This document shows positions 37,941 to 48,539 of a stretch of 64,000 nt of DNA, piece after piece. Made by a program: the position numbers and the translations under genes. The notes beneath the pieces are model-generated. The model did not search any database. It saw nothing but the letters and a program-made list of their open reading frames with translations, and was not told the DNA's origin. The first letter of the stretch is position 1. Every line of letters begins with the position of its first letter. The stretch lies in the NCBI RefSeq assembly GCF_013426915.1, contig NZ_AP023179.1, positions 434,001 to 498,000 of the forward strand, written 5' to 3'. The stretch comes from Paraburkholderia sp. PGU19. GTDB taxonomy: Bacteria; Pseudomonadota; Gammaproteobacteria; Burkholderiales; Burkholderiaceae.

Positions 37941-39068
37941 ATGACGAAGGGGAGCAAGAGACTGAGGTTCTGCGCGTGGGCGGCGCTTTCGCCCGCGTTG
38001 ACGTGCGCGACAGCACACGCGCAATCGAGCGTCACCTTGTACGGCATTGTCGACGAAAGCGTCCGGTATATGACGCACGTGAACAAGAACGGTGACTCGA
38101 GCGTCGGCCTCGGCAATGGCGGCATGTCGGAGAGCCGCTGGGGCTTGCGCGGCGTCGAGGACCTGGGCGGCGGCTGGTCGACCTTCTTCAAGCTCGAAAA
38201 CCGTATCTACATCAACAGTGGTCAGAGCGATCCGACGCTGCCGTTTTTCAACGAGGCGCAGGTCGGCGTGCAGTCGTCGTCGTACGGCAAGCTGATCTTT
38301 GGACGGATGCCGAACGTGCTGATCGAAGGCATCACGATTGGTGGCTACGGCAGCAACCCGTGGATTCCTTACGACTTCAGCTTCCAGCCGGAAGTGACGA
38401 TGTCGGGCGGCATCTGGACGAGCAATCAGGTGCAGTATCAGGCGCGTGCGCATGACGTGTTGTTGTCGATCGGATATGCGTTCGGTGGCGTAGCGGGGCA
38501 CCAGTCGTATGGCTCGCAGTACGGCGCGGCCGTTGCTTATGCGCCTGGTGGCGGGCCTGTGAATATGGGCGGCGCGTATGAGGTGTCGCGCGATTCCGTC
38601 AATGGCAGCGCGGCGAAAGCCTGGACGTTCGGTGCGTCGTACACGTGGAACCAGACGCGCTTCGCGCTTGGCTATATCGTCAATCAGAACGACGCGGGCT
38701 TTTCGAACTTCGCGAACGGTCCGTTTACGGCGCCTGTGCTTGCGGCGCTCAAGTACACGGATTTTTCACGGCGTCGAATGATAATGGGCGGCATCACGCA
38801 GCAGATGGGCGCTGCCTGGCATTTCGCAGCGAACGTGTGGCGGACATTGCAGGACGGCAAGACGCCGGCGCAGGATGGCTCTGCGTGGCAGTATCAGCTC
38901 GTGGCTGATTACAGTTTGTCCAAGCGCACGGATGTCTATGTGGAAGGCGATTACGCGCTGTATCGCGGGGATCTGATTGGCGCGCAATTGCAGGGTGTGA
39001 ATGGTGTTGGGCTGGCGCAGAAGGGAACGCAGATCGGGCTGATGGCAGGGCTGCGGCATCTGTTCTAA
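37941..39068 (+). CDS. Gram-negative porin (Burkholderia OpcP/Porin_4 family)
   Basis: 375 residues from ATG 37941, preceded by AGGAGACGGT. A signal peptide ([13 protein letters not shown]) is followed by [16 protein letters not shown], the classic start of a trimeric porin of Burkholderiales. [24 protein letters not shown] and the terminal [12 protein letters not shown] with final Phe complete the barrel signature. It forms a diffusion channel in the outer membrane. Codon use toward the end becomes slightly G/T-rich, as in other genes near element C. Confidence 0.93.
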   Translation: MTKGSKRLRFCAWAALSPALTCATAHAQSSVTLYGIVDESVRYMTHVNKNGDSSVGLGNGGMSESRWGLRGVEDLGGGWSTFFKLENRIYINSGQSDPTLPFFNEAQVGVQSSSYGKLIFGRMPNVLIEGITIGGYGSNPWIPYDFSFQPEVTMSGGIWTSNQVQYQARAHDVLLSIGYAFGGVAGHQSYGSQYGAAVAYAPGGGPVNMGGAYEVSRDSVNGSAAKAWTFGASYTWNQTRFALGYIVNQNDAGFSNFANGPFTAPVLAALKYTDFSRRRMIMGGITQQMGAAWHFAANVWRTLQDGKTPAQDGSAWQYQLVADYSLSKRTDVYVEGDYALYRGDLIGAQLQGVNGVGLAQKGTQIGLMAGLRHLF

Positions 39069-39184
39069 AGTTTTGCGTATGGGGCGTGTGGACGCTGAGG
39101 GCTTGGGTTTGGCGAGCGCGCGGCGTTTTGGGTTTTTCTGTACATTTACGCCCTCGACATCCCTACACAATACTGGAGTGCACA

Positions 39185-39571
39185 ATGCGCCTTCTTCACA
39201 CCATGCTTCGAGTCGGCAATCTCGACCGCTCGATCAAGTTTTATACCGAATTGCTCGGGATGAAAGTGCTGCGTCGAAATGATTATCCTGAGGGAAAGTT
39301 TACGCTTGCGTTTGTTGGGTATGAAGATGAGAAAGATGGCACGGTTATCGAGCTGACTCACAATTGGGATACCGGGTCGTACGATTTGGGTGATGGGTTT
39401 GGGCACCTGGCGGTTGAGGTGGATGACGCGTATGCCGCGTGCGCCAAGATCAAGGAGCAGGGCGGGACGGTTGTGCGGGAGGCAGGGCCTATGAAGCACG
39501 GTACGACCGTTATCGCGTTTGTGACTGACCCTGACGGGTATAAGATCGAGTTTATTCAGCGGAAGTCTTGA
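39185..39571 (+). CDS. gloA: Lactoylglutathione lyase (glyoxalase I)
   Basis: 128 residues from ATG 39185 ([26 protein letters not shown]). Metal-ligand segments include [24 protein letters not shown] and YKIEFIQ, typical of the Ni-type glyoxalase I. It isomerises the methylglyoxal-glutathione adduct to S-lactoylglutathione. The second half is strongly G/T-rich on the coding strand (about 70% at 39361-39420), next to element C. Confidence 0.95.
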   Translation: MRLLHTMLRVGNLDRSIKFYTELLGMKVLRRNDYPEGKFTLAFVGYEDEKDGTVIELTHNWDTGSYDLGDGFGHLAVEVDDAYAACAKIKEQGGTVVREAGPMKHGTTVIAFVTDPDGYKIEFIQRKS

Positions 39572-39585
39572 GGGGTTTTTTTGTT

Positions 39586-39803
39586 GTCTGCGCACGCTGG
39601 TGTGGTTTGCTTGTGGCTTTTCGCTGGCATCCGCGCTATGCCTTCGTGCTTCACGCGTCGCCCCGCACAGGGGCAACGCGTGAGGCACGCTAACAAAACG
39701 CGGATGCCAGCACAAACCAAATCCAAACCAGAAAGCTGGCGCAGCAAACACCGCCCACCGGATGCCCGCACAAAGCCAAGCAAACCACACCAGCGTCGCA
39801 GAC
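39586..39803. repeat. Palindromic intergenic element C (short form)
   Basis: It lies between two convergent genes. The left end GTCTGCGCACGCTGGTGTGG mirrors the right end (complement of GTCTGCGACGCTGGTGTGG). The arms of about 50-base units meet at CGCCCC-gcaca-GGGGCA, with no core. It has the same organisation as element B. The right flank, 39781-39840, is about 78% A+C by count. Confidence 0.88.
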
Positions 39804-39817
39804 AAACCCCAAAAAAA

Positions 39818-40675
39818 TCACAGAGTCGGCAACAACTCCGGCGGATGATGCTTCAAAGTCTGCCTTGCCTCGCGGAATTCCGGAAAAATCGACTCCACCG
39901 TCTGCCAGAACTTAGGACTATGGTTCATCTCGCGCAAATGCGCGAGTTCATGCGCGACGACGTAGTCAATAACGGATAAAGGAAAGTGAATCAACCGCCA
40001 GTTAAGGCGAATCTTTCCATCGCTAGAACAGCTACCCCACCGCGTAGCGGCGGAAGAAAGCCCATAAGCCCGATACGAAACCCCGAGTTTCTCGGCATAC
40101 ACAACAAGACGTTCACCGAAAATCCGCTTCGCCTCGTTCTGCAGCCAGCCCTGCACGCGATCCTTGATCTGCTGCGGATCAGCCTGCGCCGGCAGCGGCA
40201 GCGCGAGCACATTCCGCGCAGCATCGTACGCAACCACCCCATTTGCAGTGGCGAGCGTGACACGCACAGTCTGCCCAAGATAGGGCACCTCAGCGCCGTC
40301 TTTCCAGTCGACGCGCGGCATCACGCGCTGCTCAGTGCGCGTCTGCCACTCAGTGAGTTTGGTAAAGATCCAGCGCTGCTTTTCGGCGATCGCCGTTTCG
40401 ATATCAGCGAGCGTGACCCACCGCGGCGCGGTGATAGTCAGTCCCGTGCTGTCGATCGCAAACCCGATCGAGCGCCGCGACGAACGCTTCAACCCGTATT
40501 GCAACGTGCGCGCACCAAGCGTGACGCTGCGCAGTTTCGAACCATCGGGAGCGAGGGGAGCAGCGGACTTGGGTTGCGGCGGCGCGGCAGGTTTGCCCGG
40601 CTCGTCGAAGAGCGGCAGATCCAGTTGCCGGCTATCGAGCGCCGCAGCAGGCTGCGGCTTGGAAGACTTCTGCAT
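39818..40675 (-). CDS. YgjP-like (M48/SprT-type) metallopeptidase domain protein
   Basis: 285 residues from ATG 40675; a GTG three codons upstream is possible. It has the zinc-protease motif VVAHELAHLREMNHSPKFW (HExxH plus downstream His) near the C-terminus, and the family segment RWGSCSSDGKIRLNWRLIHFP. An N-terminal Pro/Lys-rich stretch is probably disordered. Family members are assumed metallopeptidases, but substrates are unknown. It is convergent with gloA across element C. Confidence 0.88.
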   Translation of the reverse strand: MQKSSKPQPAAALDSRQLDLPLFDEPGKPAAPPQPKSAAPLAPDGSKLRSVTLGARTLQYGLKRSSRRSIGFAIDSTGLTITAPRWVTLADIETAIAEKQRWIFTKLTEWQTRTEQRVMPRVDWKDGAEVPYLGQTVRVTLATANGVVAYDAARNVLALPLPAQADPQQIKDRVQGWLQNEAKRIFGERLVVYAEKLGVSYRAYGLSSAATRWGSCSSDGKIRLNWRLIHFPLSVIDYVVAHELAHLREMNHSPKFWQTVESIFPEFREARQTLKHHPPELLPTL

Positions 40676-40735
40676 CGGACTCACTTCGCGCTGATACGCT
40701 GCAACGCGCGCATGTGCGCATTGCAGCGTGGCGCG

Positions 40736-41494
40736 TCAGATACGGGCGGCGGCGGGCGTGCTGTGCTCGTCGCCATAAGCGGCCGGATCGATACGTCGCA
40801 TCTCGGCCTCGATCCACGTTTCAACGCGCGTGTTCACTTCGTCGGGCGTGAGCCCGGTGGTGTCGATCGGTTTGCCGATCGACACTGTGACTATACCCGG
40901 ATATTTCATAAACGAGTTGCGCGGCCACACGCGCCCCGCGTTGTGCGCGATGGGTACGACCACCGCGCCCGTCGCGACCGCGAAGCGCGCGCCACCCGTC
41001 TTGTACTTGCCCTGCTTGCCCGTCGGCGTGCGTGTGCCTTCCGGGAACATGATGACCCACGCGCCTTCGGACATGCGTCGCGCGCCCTGTCGCGTCACCG
41101 AAGCAAACGCATTCTTGCCTTCCTTGCGGTCGATGTGAATCATCTTCAGCATGCCGAGCGCCCAGCCGAAGAACGGCACATACAACAACTCGCGCTTGAA
41201 CACGTAGCACAGCGGCCGCGGCATCAACGCGGGAAACGCGAGCGTCTCCCACGCGGACTGATGTTTCGACAGCAGCACGGCGGGACCGTTCGGCAGGTTG
41301 TCCATGCCGCGTATTTCGTAGCGGATGTTGTTCAGCCAGCGCACCACGGCGAGCGTCGTGCGGCACCAGCCGACAGCCATCCAGTAACGGTTATCGGCGC
41401 GCATGAATGGAAACGCGATGAAGCACGCGGTCGCGTAGGGAATCGTGAAGACCGCAAAAAAGATCAGCAGCAACAGCGAGCGGATGAAGCGCAT
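40736..41494 (-). CDS. plsC: 1-acyl-sn-glycerol-3-phosphate acyltransferase PlsC
   Basis: 252 residues. The acyltransferase box appears as SKHQSAWETLAF, a variant with Glu where the classical HX4D has Asp. The substrate motif FPEGTRTPTG follows, with PIAHNAGRVWPRN later. A hydrophobic N-terminal segment anchors it to the inner membrane. It adds the second acyl chain to make phosphatidic acid. It lies downstream of gmhB on the same strand, a common arrangement. Confidence 0.92.
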   Translation of the reverse strand: MRFIRSLLLLIFFAVFTIPYATACFIAFPFMRADNRYWMAVGWCRTTLAVVRWLNNIRYEIRGMDNLPNGPAVLLSKHQSAWETLAFPALMPRPLCYVFKRELLYVPFFGWALGMLKMIHIDRKEGKNAFASVTRQGARRMSEGAWVIMFPEGTRTPTGKQGKYKTGGARFAVATGAVVVPIAHNAGRVWPRNSFMKYPGIVTVSIGKPIDTTGLTPDEVNTRVETWIEAEMRRIDPAAYGDEHSTPAAARI

Positions 41495-41532
41495 CGGCGT
41501 GGTCAGTGAAGTGAGGGCGTGCTAGGCACGCA

Positions 41533-42090
41533 TCATTCTTGTTCTTCGGCGAGAAAGTCGAGTGCGAACGCGCGCAGGTCCTTATGCACGACCGTACCTT
41601 CGGGCAGGCCGCCTGCTTCGAGCGTCTTCTTGCCCTTACCCGTCAGCACCAGGTGCGGGACGAAGCCGAGCGCGGCGCCTGCTTGCAGATCGCGCAGCGA
41701 ATCGCCGACGCAAGGCGTCTCTTCCGGTTCGATCTCGAAGCGCTCCGCGATCATCTTCAGCATGCCGGGCCTCGGCTTGCGGCATTCGCAGTGATCGTCG
41801 GCCGTGTGCGGGCAGAAGAACACGGCGTCGATGCGCCCGCCAACGGCAGCCGCCGCGCGATGCATCTTCAGATGCATCGCGTTGAGCGCGTCCATGTCGA
41901 ACAGGCCGCGGCCAATGCCCGACTGATTCGTCGCAATCGCCACGCGATAGCCGGCCTGATTGAGCCGTGCGATTGCTTCGAGGCTGCCGGGCAGCGCGAC
42001 CCACTCGTCGGGTGATTTGATGAACGCGTCCGAGTCGGCGTTGATCACGCCGTCCCGGTCGAGCACTACGAGTTTCTTTGCAGTCGCCAT
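41533..42090 (-). CDS. gmhB: D-glycero-beta-D-manno-heptose 1,7-bisphosphate 7-phosphatase GmhB
   Basis: 185 residues of HAD fold. Motif I is LDRDGVIN, followed by ATNQSGIGRGLF and the zinc-binding loop FFCPHTADDHCECRKPRPGM (Cys/His ligands). It removes the 7-phosphate in ADP-heptose synthesis for the LPS inner core. It sits between glyS and plsC with a short spacer to glyS. Confidence 0.94.
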   Translation of the reverse strand: MATAKKLVVLDRDGVINADSDAFIKSPDEWVALPGSLEAIARLNQAGYRVAIATNQSGIGRGLFDMDALNAMHLKMHRAAAAVGGRIDAVFFCPHTADDHCECRKPRPGMLKMIAERFEIEPEETPCVGDSLRDLQAGAALGFVPHLVLTGKGKKTLEAGGLPEGTVVHKDLRAFALDFLAEEQE

Positions 42091-42100
42091 GATGCGTCGC

Positions 42101-44200
42101 TCAGGCTGCCAGACGCGAAATGTCCGCGACGCAGTTCATCTGTTGATGGAGCGCGCCGAGCAGCGCAAGGCGGTTCGCGCGCAGCGCCGGGTCTTCGGCG
42201 TTGACCATCACGTCGTTGAAGAACGTGTCGACGGGTTCGCGCAGCGCGGCGAGCGCCGACAGCGCGCCCGTGTACTGGCGCGCGGCGAGTTGCGACTGAA
42301 CGCGCGGCGCAACCTGTTCGAGTTGCGCATGCAGCGCTTTTTCGGCTGCTTCGACGAGCAGCGCGATCTGCACGCCGTTCGCGTTCGCACCTTCCGACTT
42401 CTTCAGAATGTTCGAGATGCGTTTGTTCGCAGCCGCCAGCGACGCTGCTTCCGAGAGCGCCGCGAATTCACGCACGGCATCCAGACGCGCAACGATGTCG
42501 TCGAAACGCGTCGGGTTCAGCGCGAGCACGGCATCCACTTCACCCGCCGAATAGCCGCGTTCGCGCAACAGACCGCGCAGACGGTCGATGCAGAACTCGT
42601 AGATCGCTTGCGTCGAATCGGCGACGTTCGGGACGCTCGCGAATTGTGCATAGGTGACGCCCAGCAGTTCGACGAGATCGATCGGCAACTGCTTTTCGAC
42701 GAGGATACGCAGCACGCCGAGCGCGTGACGGCGCAGCGCGAACGGATCTTTCTCGCCCGTCGGTTGCAGGCCGATGCCCCAGATGCCGACCAGCGTTTCG
42801 AGCTTGTCCGCGAGCGCGACGATCGTGCCCGTCGTCGTGGACGGCAATGCGTCACCGGAGAAGCGCGGCTGATAATGTTCCGAGCACGCGAGCGCGACTT
42901 CTTCCGGCTCGCCGTCGTGGCGCGCGTAGTACGTGCCCATCGTGCCTTGCAACTCGGGGAATTCGCCGACCATGTCGGTCAGCAAGTCGGCCTTCGCGAG
43001 ATGCGCGCCGCGCTTCGCGAGCGCGACGTCGGCACCGATCATCTGCGCGATCGCGCCCGCGAGCGCTTCGACGCGTTCGACACGTTGCAGCGCCGAACCG
43101 AGCTTGTTGTGATAGACGACGTTCGCGAGTTGCGGCACACGGTTCGCGAGCGGCTTCTTCTTGTCGTGCTCGAAGAAGAACTTCGCGTCGGCGAGGCGCG
43201 GGCGCACCACGCGCTCATTGCCTTCGACGATCTCTGCCGGTGTCTTCGTCTCGATGTTCGACACGATCAGAAAGCGCGAGCGCAGCTTGCCGTTCGCGTC
43301 GGTGAGCGCGAAGTATTTCTGGTTGGTTTGCATCGTGAGGATCAGGCATTCCTGCGGCACCTGCAGGAACTCGTCCTCGAACGTGCATGCGTAGACGACG
43401 GGCCATTCGACCAGCGACGTCACTTCGTCGAGCAGCGACTCGGGCATCACCACCTGATCGCCGTTCGCTTGCGCGAGCAGATGCGTGCGGATGGTTTCCT
43501 TGCGGTCCGAGAAGTTCGGCACGACGTGGCCGCGATGCATCAGCGTTTCGGCGTAGTGATCCGCATGCTGGATCTGCACGAAGCCTTCGGACAGGAAGCG
43601 ATGACCGAGCGTGGTGTCGTCGGCATCGATGCCGAACGCAGTGACGGGCACGACCTCTTTGTCATGCAGCACCGTCAGACGATGCACGGGACGCACGAAC
43701 TGCACGTTCGAGCCGTCCGGGCGCTGATACGTCATGACCTTTGGAATGGGCAGCTTGGCGAGCGTTTCGTCGAGCGCCGTCTGCAGGCCTTCGGCTAGCG
43801 TCGCGCCGGGCGCCGCATAGCGCAGGAAGAATGCGTCGGCCTTGCCGTCGTTCGCGCGTTCGAGATCGTTCACCGAGAAATCGGGGAAGCCGAGCGCCGC
43901 GAGTTTCTTTGCGAGCGGCGGCGTGGGCTGGCCGTTCGCATCGAGCGCGACGGACACGGGCAGCACTTTTTCGCGCACGTGTTTTTCCGGCGCGACGCTG
44001 CGCACGTTCTTGATGGTGACGGCGAGGCGGCGCGGCGTGGCGTAACGCTCGAACGACAGTTCACCTTCGATCAGATCACGCGCGGCGAGACGTTGTGCGA
44101 TGCCTTCCGCGAACGCATCGCCCAGGCGTGCGAGCGCTTTGGGCGGCAGTTCCTCTGTCAGCAGTTCGACGAGCAGGGTGGCTTGATGGGATTGCGTCAT
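42101..44200 (-). CDS. glyS: Glycyl-tRNA synthetase beta subunit
   Basis: 699 residues, the usual length. Opening [26 protein letters not shown] and the motif [12 protein letters not shown] are diagnostic. The C-terminal part holds the anticodon-binding domain. It works with GlyQ as the alpha2beta2 enzyme that charges tRNA(Gly). It follows glyQ by 15 bases. Confidence 0.96.
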   Translation of the reverse strand: MTQSHQATLLVELLTEELPPKALARLGDAFAEGIAQRLAARDLIEGELSFERYATPRRLAVTIKNVRSVAPEKHVREKVLPVSVALDANGQPTPPLAKKLAALGFPDFSVNDLERANDGKADAFFLRYAAPGATLAEGLQTALDETLAKLPIPKVMTYQRPDGSNVQFVRPVHRLTVLHDKEVVPVTAFGIDADDTTLGHRFLSEGFVQIQHADHYAETLMHRGHVVPNFSDRKETIRTHLLAQANGDQVVMPESLLDEVTSLVEWPVVYACTFEDEFLQVPQECLILTMQTNQKYFALTDANGKLRSRFLIVSNIETKTPAEIVEGNERVVRPRLADAKFFFEHDKKKPLANRVPQLANVVYHNKLGSALQRVERVEALAGAIAQMIGADVALAKRGAHLAKADLLTDMVGEFPELQGTMGTYYARHDGEPEEVALACSEHYQPRFSGDALPSTTTGTIVALADKLETLVGIWGIGLQPTGEKDPFALRRHALGVLRILVEKQLPIDLVELLGVTYAQFASVPNVADSTQAIYEFCIDRLRGLLRERGYSAGEVDAVLALNPTRFDDIVARLDAVREFAALSEAASLAAANKRISNILKKSEGANANGVQIALLVEAAEKALHAQLEQVAPRVQSQLAARQYTGALSALAALREPVDTFFNDVMVNAEDPALRANRLALLGALHQQMNCVADISRLAA

Positions 44201-44215
44201 GTCTTCTTGGTCTCG

Positions 44216-45223
<1,008 letters not shown>

Positions 45224-45451
45224 GAAGTGCCTTGAAGGGTGCCTTTCAGGCAGGACGCGGATGCCGTGCGGCCTGGGGGCGTGCCGGTCGTGCCGGCCGT
45301 CCGCTCCCTAGCCGGCCGGTTGCGCGGCCCAGTGCTGTAAAACCCTGAATTTTACCGGATTGCCGGTGGCTTGAGACTTTCTGGGGCATGGTGAGTCGAC
45401 GGGGGCGCGTTGTTCTGTTGTTTCGCGTTGCGCCGCCCGTATGACTTGATG

Positions 45452-47191
45452 TTAGGCGTTGTCGTCGCGCTTTGTGTCGGTGCTTGCGCTGTTCGTGCCG
45501 TTGCGCGCCTTGGTGCGGCCCGACCGATCGCGGCCCGGACCGAACGCAAAACCAAATGCGAGGAACAGCAGCGAAACGGCGAGCACAGTGTTGTTGCCGC
45601 TCGTCACGTACGGTGTGAAGCCCGTCGTGCCTTGCACGGTCGTTTCGATCGAACCTTGGGTAAATGTGGGCAGGCGCGCGATCACGTTGCCGTGCGCGTC
45701 GATCGCGGCCGTCGCGCCCGTGTTCGTCGCGCGCAGCATTGGACGACCGGTTTCGAGCGAGCGCATGCGCGCGATCTGCAGATGTTGATCGAGCGCGATC
45801 GTGTCGCCGAACCATGCGAGGTTCGTCGAGTTGACGAGCACGCCCGCCGGCATGTCGCTCTCGCGCACCGTGCGCGCGATTTCCTCGCCGAAGATGTCTT
45901 CGTAGCAGATATCGACGGCGACCGGCTGGTTATGTACGACGAACGGTTTTTGCACGGGCGCGCCGCGCGCGAAATCGCCGAGCGGAATGTTCATCAGGTT
46001 CACGAACCAGCGGAAGCCCCACGGCACGAACTCGCCGAACGGCACGAGATGATGCTTGTCGTAGCGATACACGCCCGTCTGGCCTGGCGTGATGCCGAAC
46101 AGGCTGTTGGTGTAATCGACGACGCGTCCTTCCGGCGTGATCGTTCCGCCGACCGCACCGAACAGGATCGACGAATGCGTCGAATCCGCGAAATTGCGCA
46201 CGGCAAGCGCGAACGACTCGGGGATCGCCTGCGCGAGCACGGGAATGGCGGTTTCCGGCGTGACGATGAGATCGGCGGGCTTTGCCGTGATCATCCGCTG
46301 ATATTCGTCGATGGCCGCTTTCACGCCTGATTCTTCGAACTTCATGTCCTGCTTCACGTTGCCTTGCAGGAGGCGCACGGTCAGCGTCGCGTTGGCGGGC
46401 GTCGTCCAGGAAACGAGCGGCAGCACGAGGCCCGCTGCGATCAGCGCAACGGCGATGGCGGCGGGCACCGCGACGCGCGCGGTTCGCGGCGCAGCGGGTG
46501 CATCGGTGCTTTGGGTCGTCAGCGAACGCAGCACGGCCTGCGCGATCAGCGCGGCGGCCAGCGCGAGCACCCAGCCGACACCGTATACGCCGGCAATCGG
46601 CGCGAATCCCGCAAACGGCCCATCGACCTGCGCATAGCCGCTCGCGAGCCACGGAAAGCCGGTGAACACAGTGCCGCGCAGCCATTCGCCGATCGCCCAC
46701 GCGCTAGCGAACGCAAAGGCGCCGTGCCAGGTCGGCGAAAACGGCTGATCGTCGACGAGTTTGCCGTTGCGCGCGTGTCCTGCGCAGAACGACCAGACGC
46801 CAGCCGCGAGCGCCGGATAGACGGCGAGATACAGCGAGAACAGCACGAGTGCCGTGCCCGCGAGGGGCGCCGGCATGCCGCCGTAGAAGTGCATGCTCAC
46901 GTACAGCCACCACACGCCCGACACGTAGTTGCCGAAGCCGAACGCGAAGCCGGTGAGGGCGGCGCTTTTCCAGCCCGTGGTGCGCGTGAGCCACACGAAG
47001 AAGAAAACGAAGATCGCGAGTTCTAGCCAGCCGCCGTGCGGCGTGGGCGCGAAGGATAGCGTGTTGAGCGCGCCGGCGGCTGCGGCGGCGAGGTAGTGCC
47101 ACCACGGCAACGTCCGGGTGCGCCCGATGTTTGCATCGGCTGCGTCGGACGTCACGCCGCGGCGCAGACGGGAAGTGATCGGGTCGGCCAT
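45452..47191 (-). CDS. lnt: Apolipoprotein N-acyltransferase Lnt
   Basis: 579 residues. Several membrane helices in the first about 230 residues precede a periplasmic nitrilase-like domain with VTPETAIPV (catalytic Glu), YDKHHLVPFGEFVPW (catalytic Lys region) and VDICYEDIFGEEI (catalytic Cys). It adds the third acyl chain to bacterial lipoproteins. It is downstream of corC with a short spacer, the conserved corC-lnt pair. Confidence 0.95.
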   Translation of the reverse strand: MADPITSRLRRGVTSDAADANIGRTRTLPWWHYLAAAAAGALNTLSFAPTPHGGWLELAIFVFFFVWLTRTTGWKSAALTGFAFGFGNYVSGVWWLYVSMHFYGGMPAPLAGTALVLFSLYLAVYPALAAGVWSFCAGHARNGKLVDDQPFSPTWHGAFAFASAWAIGEWLRGTVFTGFPWLASGYAQVDGPFAGFAPIAGVYGVGWVLALAAALIAQAVLRSLTTQSTDAPAAPRTARVAVPAAIAVALIAAGLVLPLVSWTTPANATLTVRLLQGNVKQDMKFEESGVKAAIDEYQRMITAKPADLIVTPETAIPVLAQAIPESFALAVRNFADSTHSSILFGAVGGTITPEGRVVDYTNSLFGITPGQTGVYRYDKHHLVPFGEFVPWGFRWFVNLMNIPLGDFARGAPVQKPFVVHNQPVAVDICYEDIFGEEIARTVRESDMPAGVLVNSTNLAWFGDTIALDQHLQIARMRSLETGRPMLRATNTGATAAIDAHGNVIARLPTFTQGSIETTVQGTTGFTPYVTSGNNTVLAVSLLFLAFGFAFGPGRDRSGRTKARNGTNSASTDTKRDDNA

Positions 47192-47224
47192 TCTTGCGTG
47201 GTCGGCTTCAGGGAAACGGGGGAA

Positions 47225-48121
47225 TCAGGTTTGCACGTGCTGGGCGTCGCGTTCGCGCTGTCCAGCGAGCGGATCGCGGCGCACGAGCAGCATGTGGATC
47301 TGGCGCGCGTCGGCGCGCAGCACTTCGAAGATCAGGTCGTCGAGCTTCACTTTCTCGCCGCGATGCGGCACGCGTCCGAAATGGTGCGTGACAAGGCCGC
47401 CGATCGTGTCGACTTCGTCGTCGGAGAAGTGCGTGCCGAACTCTTCGTTGAACTGCTCGATCTCGGTCAGCGCGCGCACGCGATAGCGTCCGTCTGGCGA
47501 CGCGATGATATTGCCGCTTTCTTCGTCGAAATCGTATTCGTCCTCGATGTCCCCGACGATCTGCTCCAGCACGTCCTCGATCGTGATCAGGCCGGCGACG
47601 CCGCCGTATTCGTCGACGACGATCGCGATGTGATTGCGGTTGACGCGGAAGTCGTGCAGCAGCACGTTCAGACGTTTCGATTCGGGAATGAACACGGCAG
47701 GGCGCAGCATGCCGCGCACGTCCGCTTCGTCTTCGGCGTAGTAGCGCAGCAGATCTTTCGCGAGCAGCACGCCGATCACGTTGTCGCGATTGCCTTCGTA
47801 CACGGGATAGCGCGAGTGCGCCTTTTCCAGCATGTACGGAATGAATTCGTCGGGGGCGTCCGCGATGTTGATCGCGTCCATTTGCGAGCGCGGGATCATG
47901 ATGTCGCGCGCGCAGAGCTCGGAAACCTGGAAGACGCCTTCGATCATCGACAGCGAATCTGCGTCGATCAGATTGCGTTCGTGCGCGTCCTGCAGGATTT
48001 CGAGAAGTTCGCCGCGAGAATCGGGCTCGGGCGAGATGAAGTCGGTCAATCGCTCGAGGAGGGAGCGCTTTTCCTGGGGTTTGTCGCTGGTATGGCGTCG
48101 ACTGGGATACGAATCGTTCAT
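47225..48121 (-). CDS. corC: CorC/HlyC family protein with CBS domains (YbeX)
   Basis: 298 residues. Two CBS domains are visible (MIPRSQMDAINI near residue 75 and FIPESKRLNVLLHDFRVNRNHIAIVVDEYGGVAGLITIEDVLEQIVGDIEDEYD), then a CorC_HlyC transporter-associated domain. No membrane segment is present, so it is the YbeX-type soluble form. The family is linked to magnesium/cobalt efflux and, for YbeX, to ribosome biology. It precedes lnt; the usual upstream partners ybeY and phoH are 2.9 kb away behind chaC and element D. Confidence 0.9.
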   Translation of the reverse strand: MNDSYPSRRHTSDKPQEKRSLLERLTDFISPEPDSRGELLEILQDAHERNLIDADSLSMIEGVFQVSELCARDIMIPRSQMDAINIADAPDEFIPYMLEKAHSRYPVYEGNRDNVIGVLLAKDLLRYYAEDEADVRGMLRPAVFIPESKRLNVLLHDFRVNRNHIAIVVDEYGGVAGLITIEDVLEQIVGDIEDEYDFDEESGNIIASPDGRYRVRALTEIEQFNEEFGTHFSDDEVDTIGGLVTHHFGRVPHRGEKVKLDDLIFEVLRADARQIHMLLVRRDPLAGQRERDAQHVQT

Positions 48122-48539
48122 GGTGGTGCGCCCGGAAAGCTGGGCGCGCTGTTGCAGAGTGTTAAGGATACACCACGTGCGTGGCAGGACCGTGTCCTAG
48201 GGCCACCGCGTGGTGCAGGGCGGATTTTCCGGTTTGGGCCGCTGGTTTCACCGGGGGAAGACCGGGTTTCGGCGGAAAACGCTCGCTTTTATCCTAACTG
48301 ATATCTGGGGGTTGGGGGGCGGGTGGTCAAAATTAGGTTTTTTGTAGGGCGCCTGCGCGGCGCGGGCGATTTCGGTTTTTTGCGCTTTTCGCCTGGCGGT
48401 TGGGTTTCGGTGTTTGCTGCGCACGCTGGTGTGGCTTGGTTGCGTTTGCGCTGGCATCCACGTTTTGTTAGCGTGCTTCACGCGTCGCCCCTGTGCGGGG
48501 CGGCACCTACTTTTCTTTGCCGCCGCAAAGAAAAGTAGG

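Noticed and set aside
45224..45451. Possible tRNA or small RNA between glyQ and lnt
   Set aside because: GC-rich inverted repeats are present, but no cloverleaf, T-arm consensus or known RNA motif was found.
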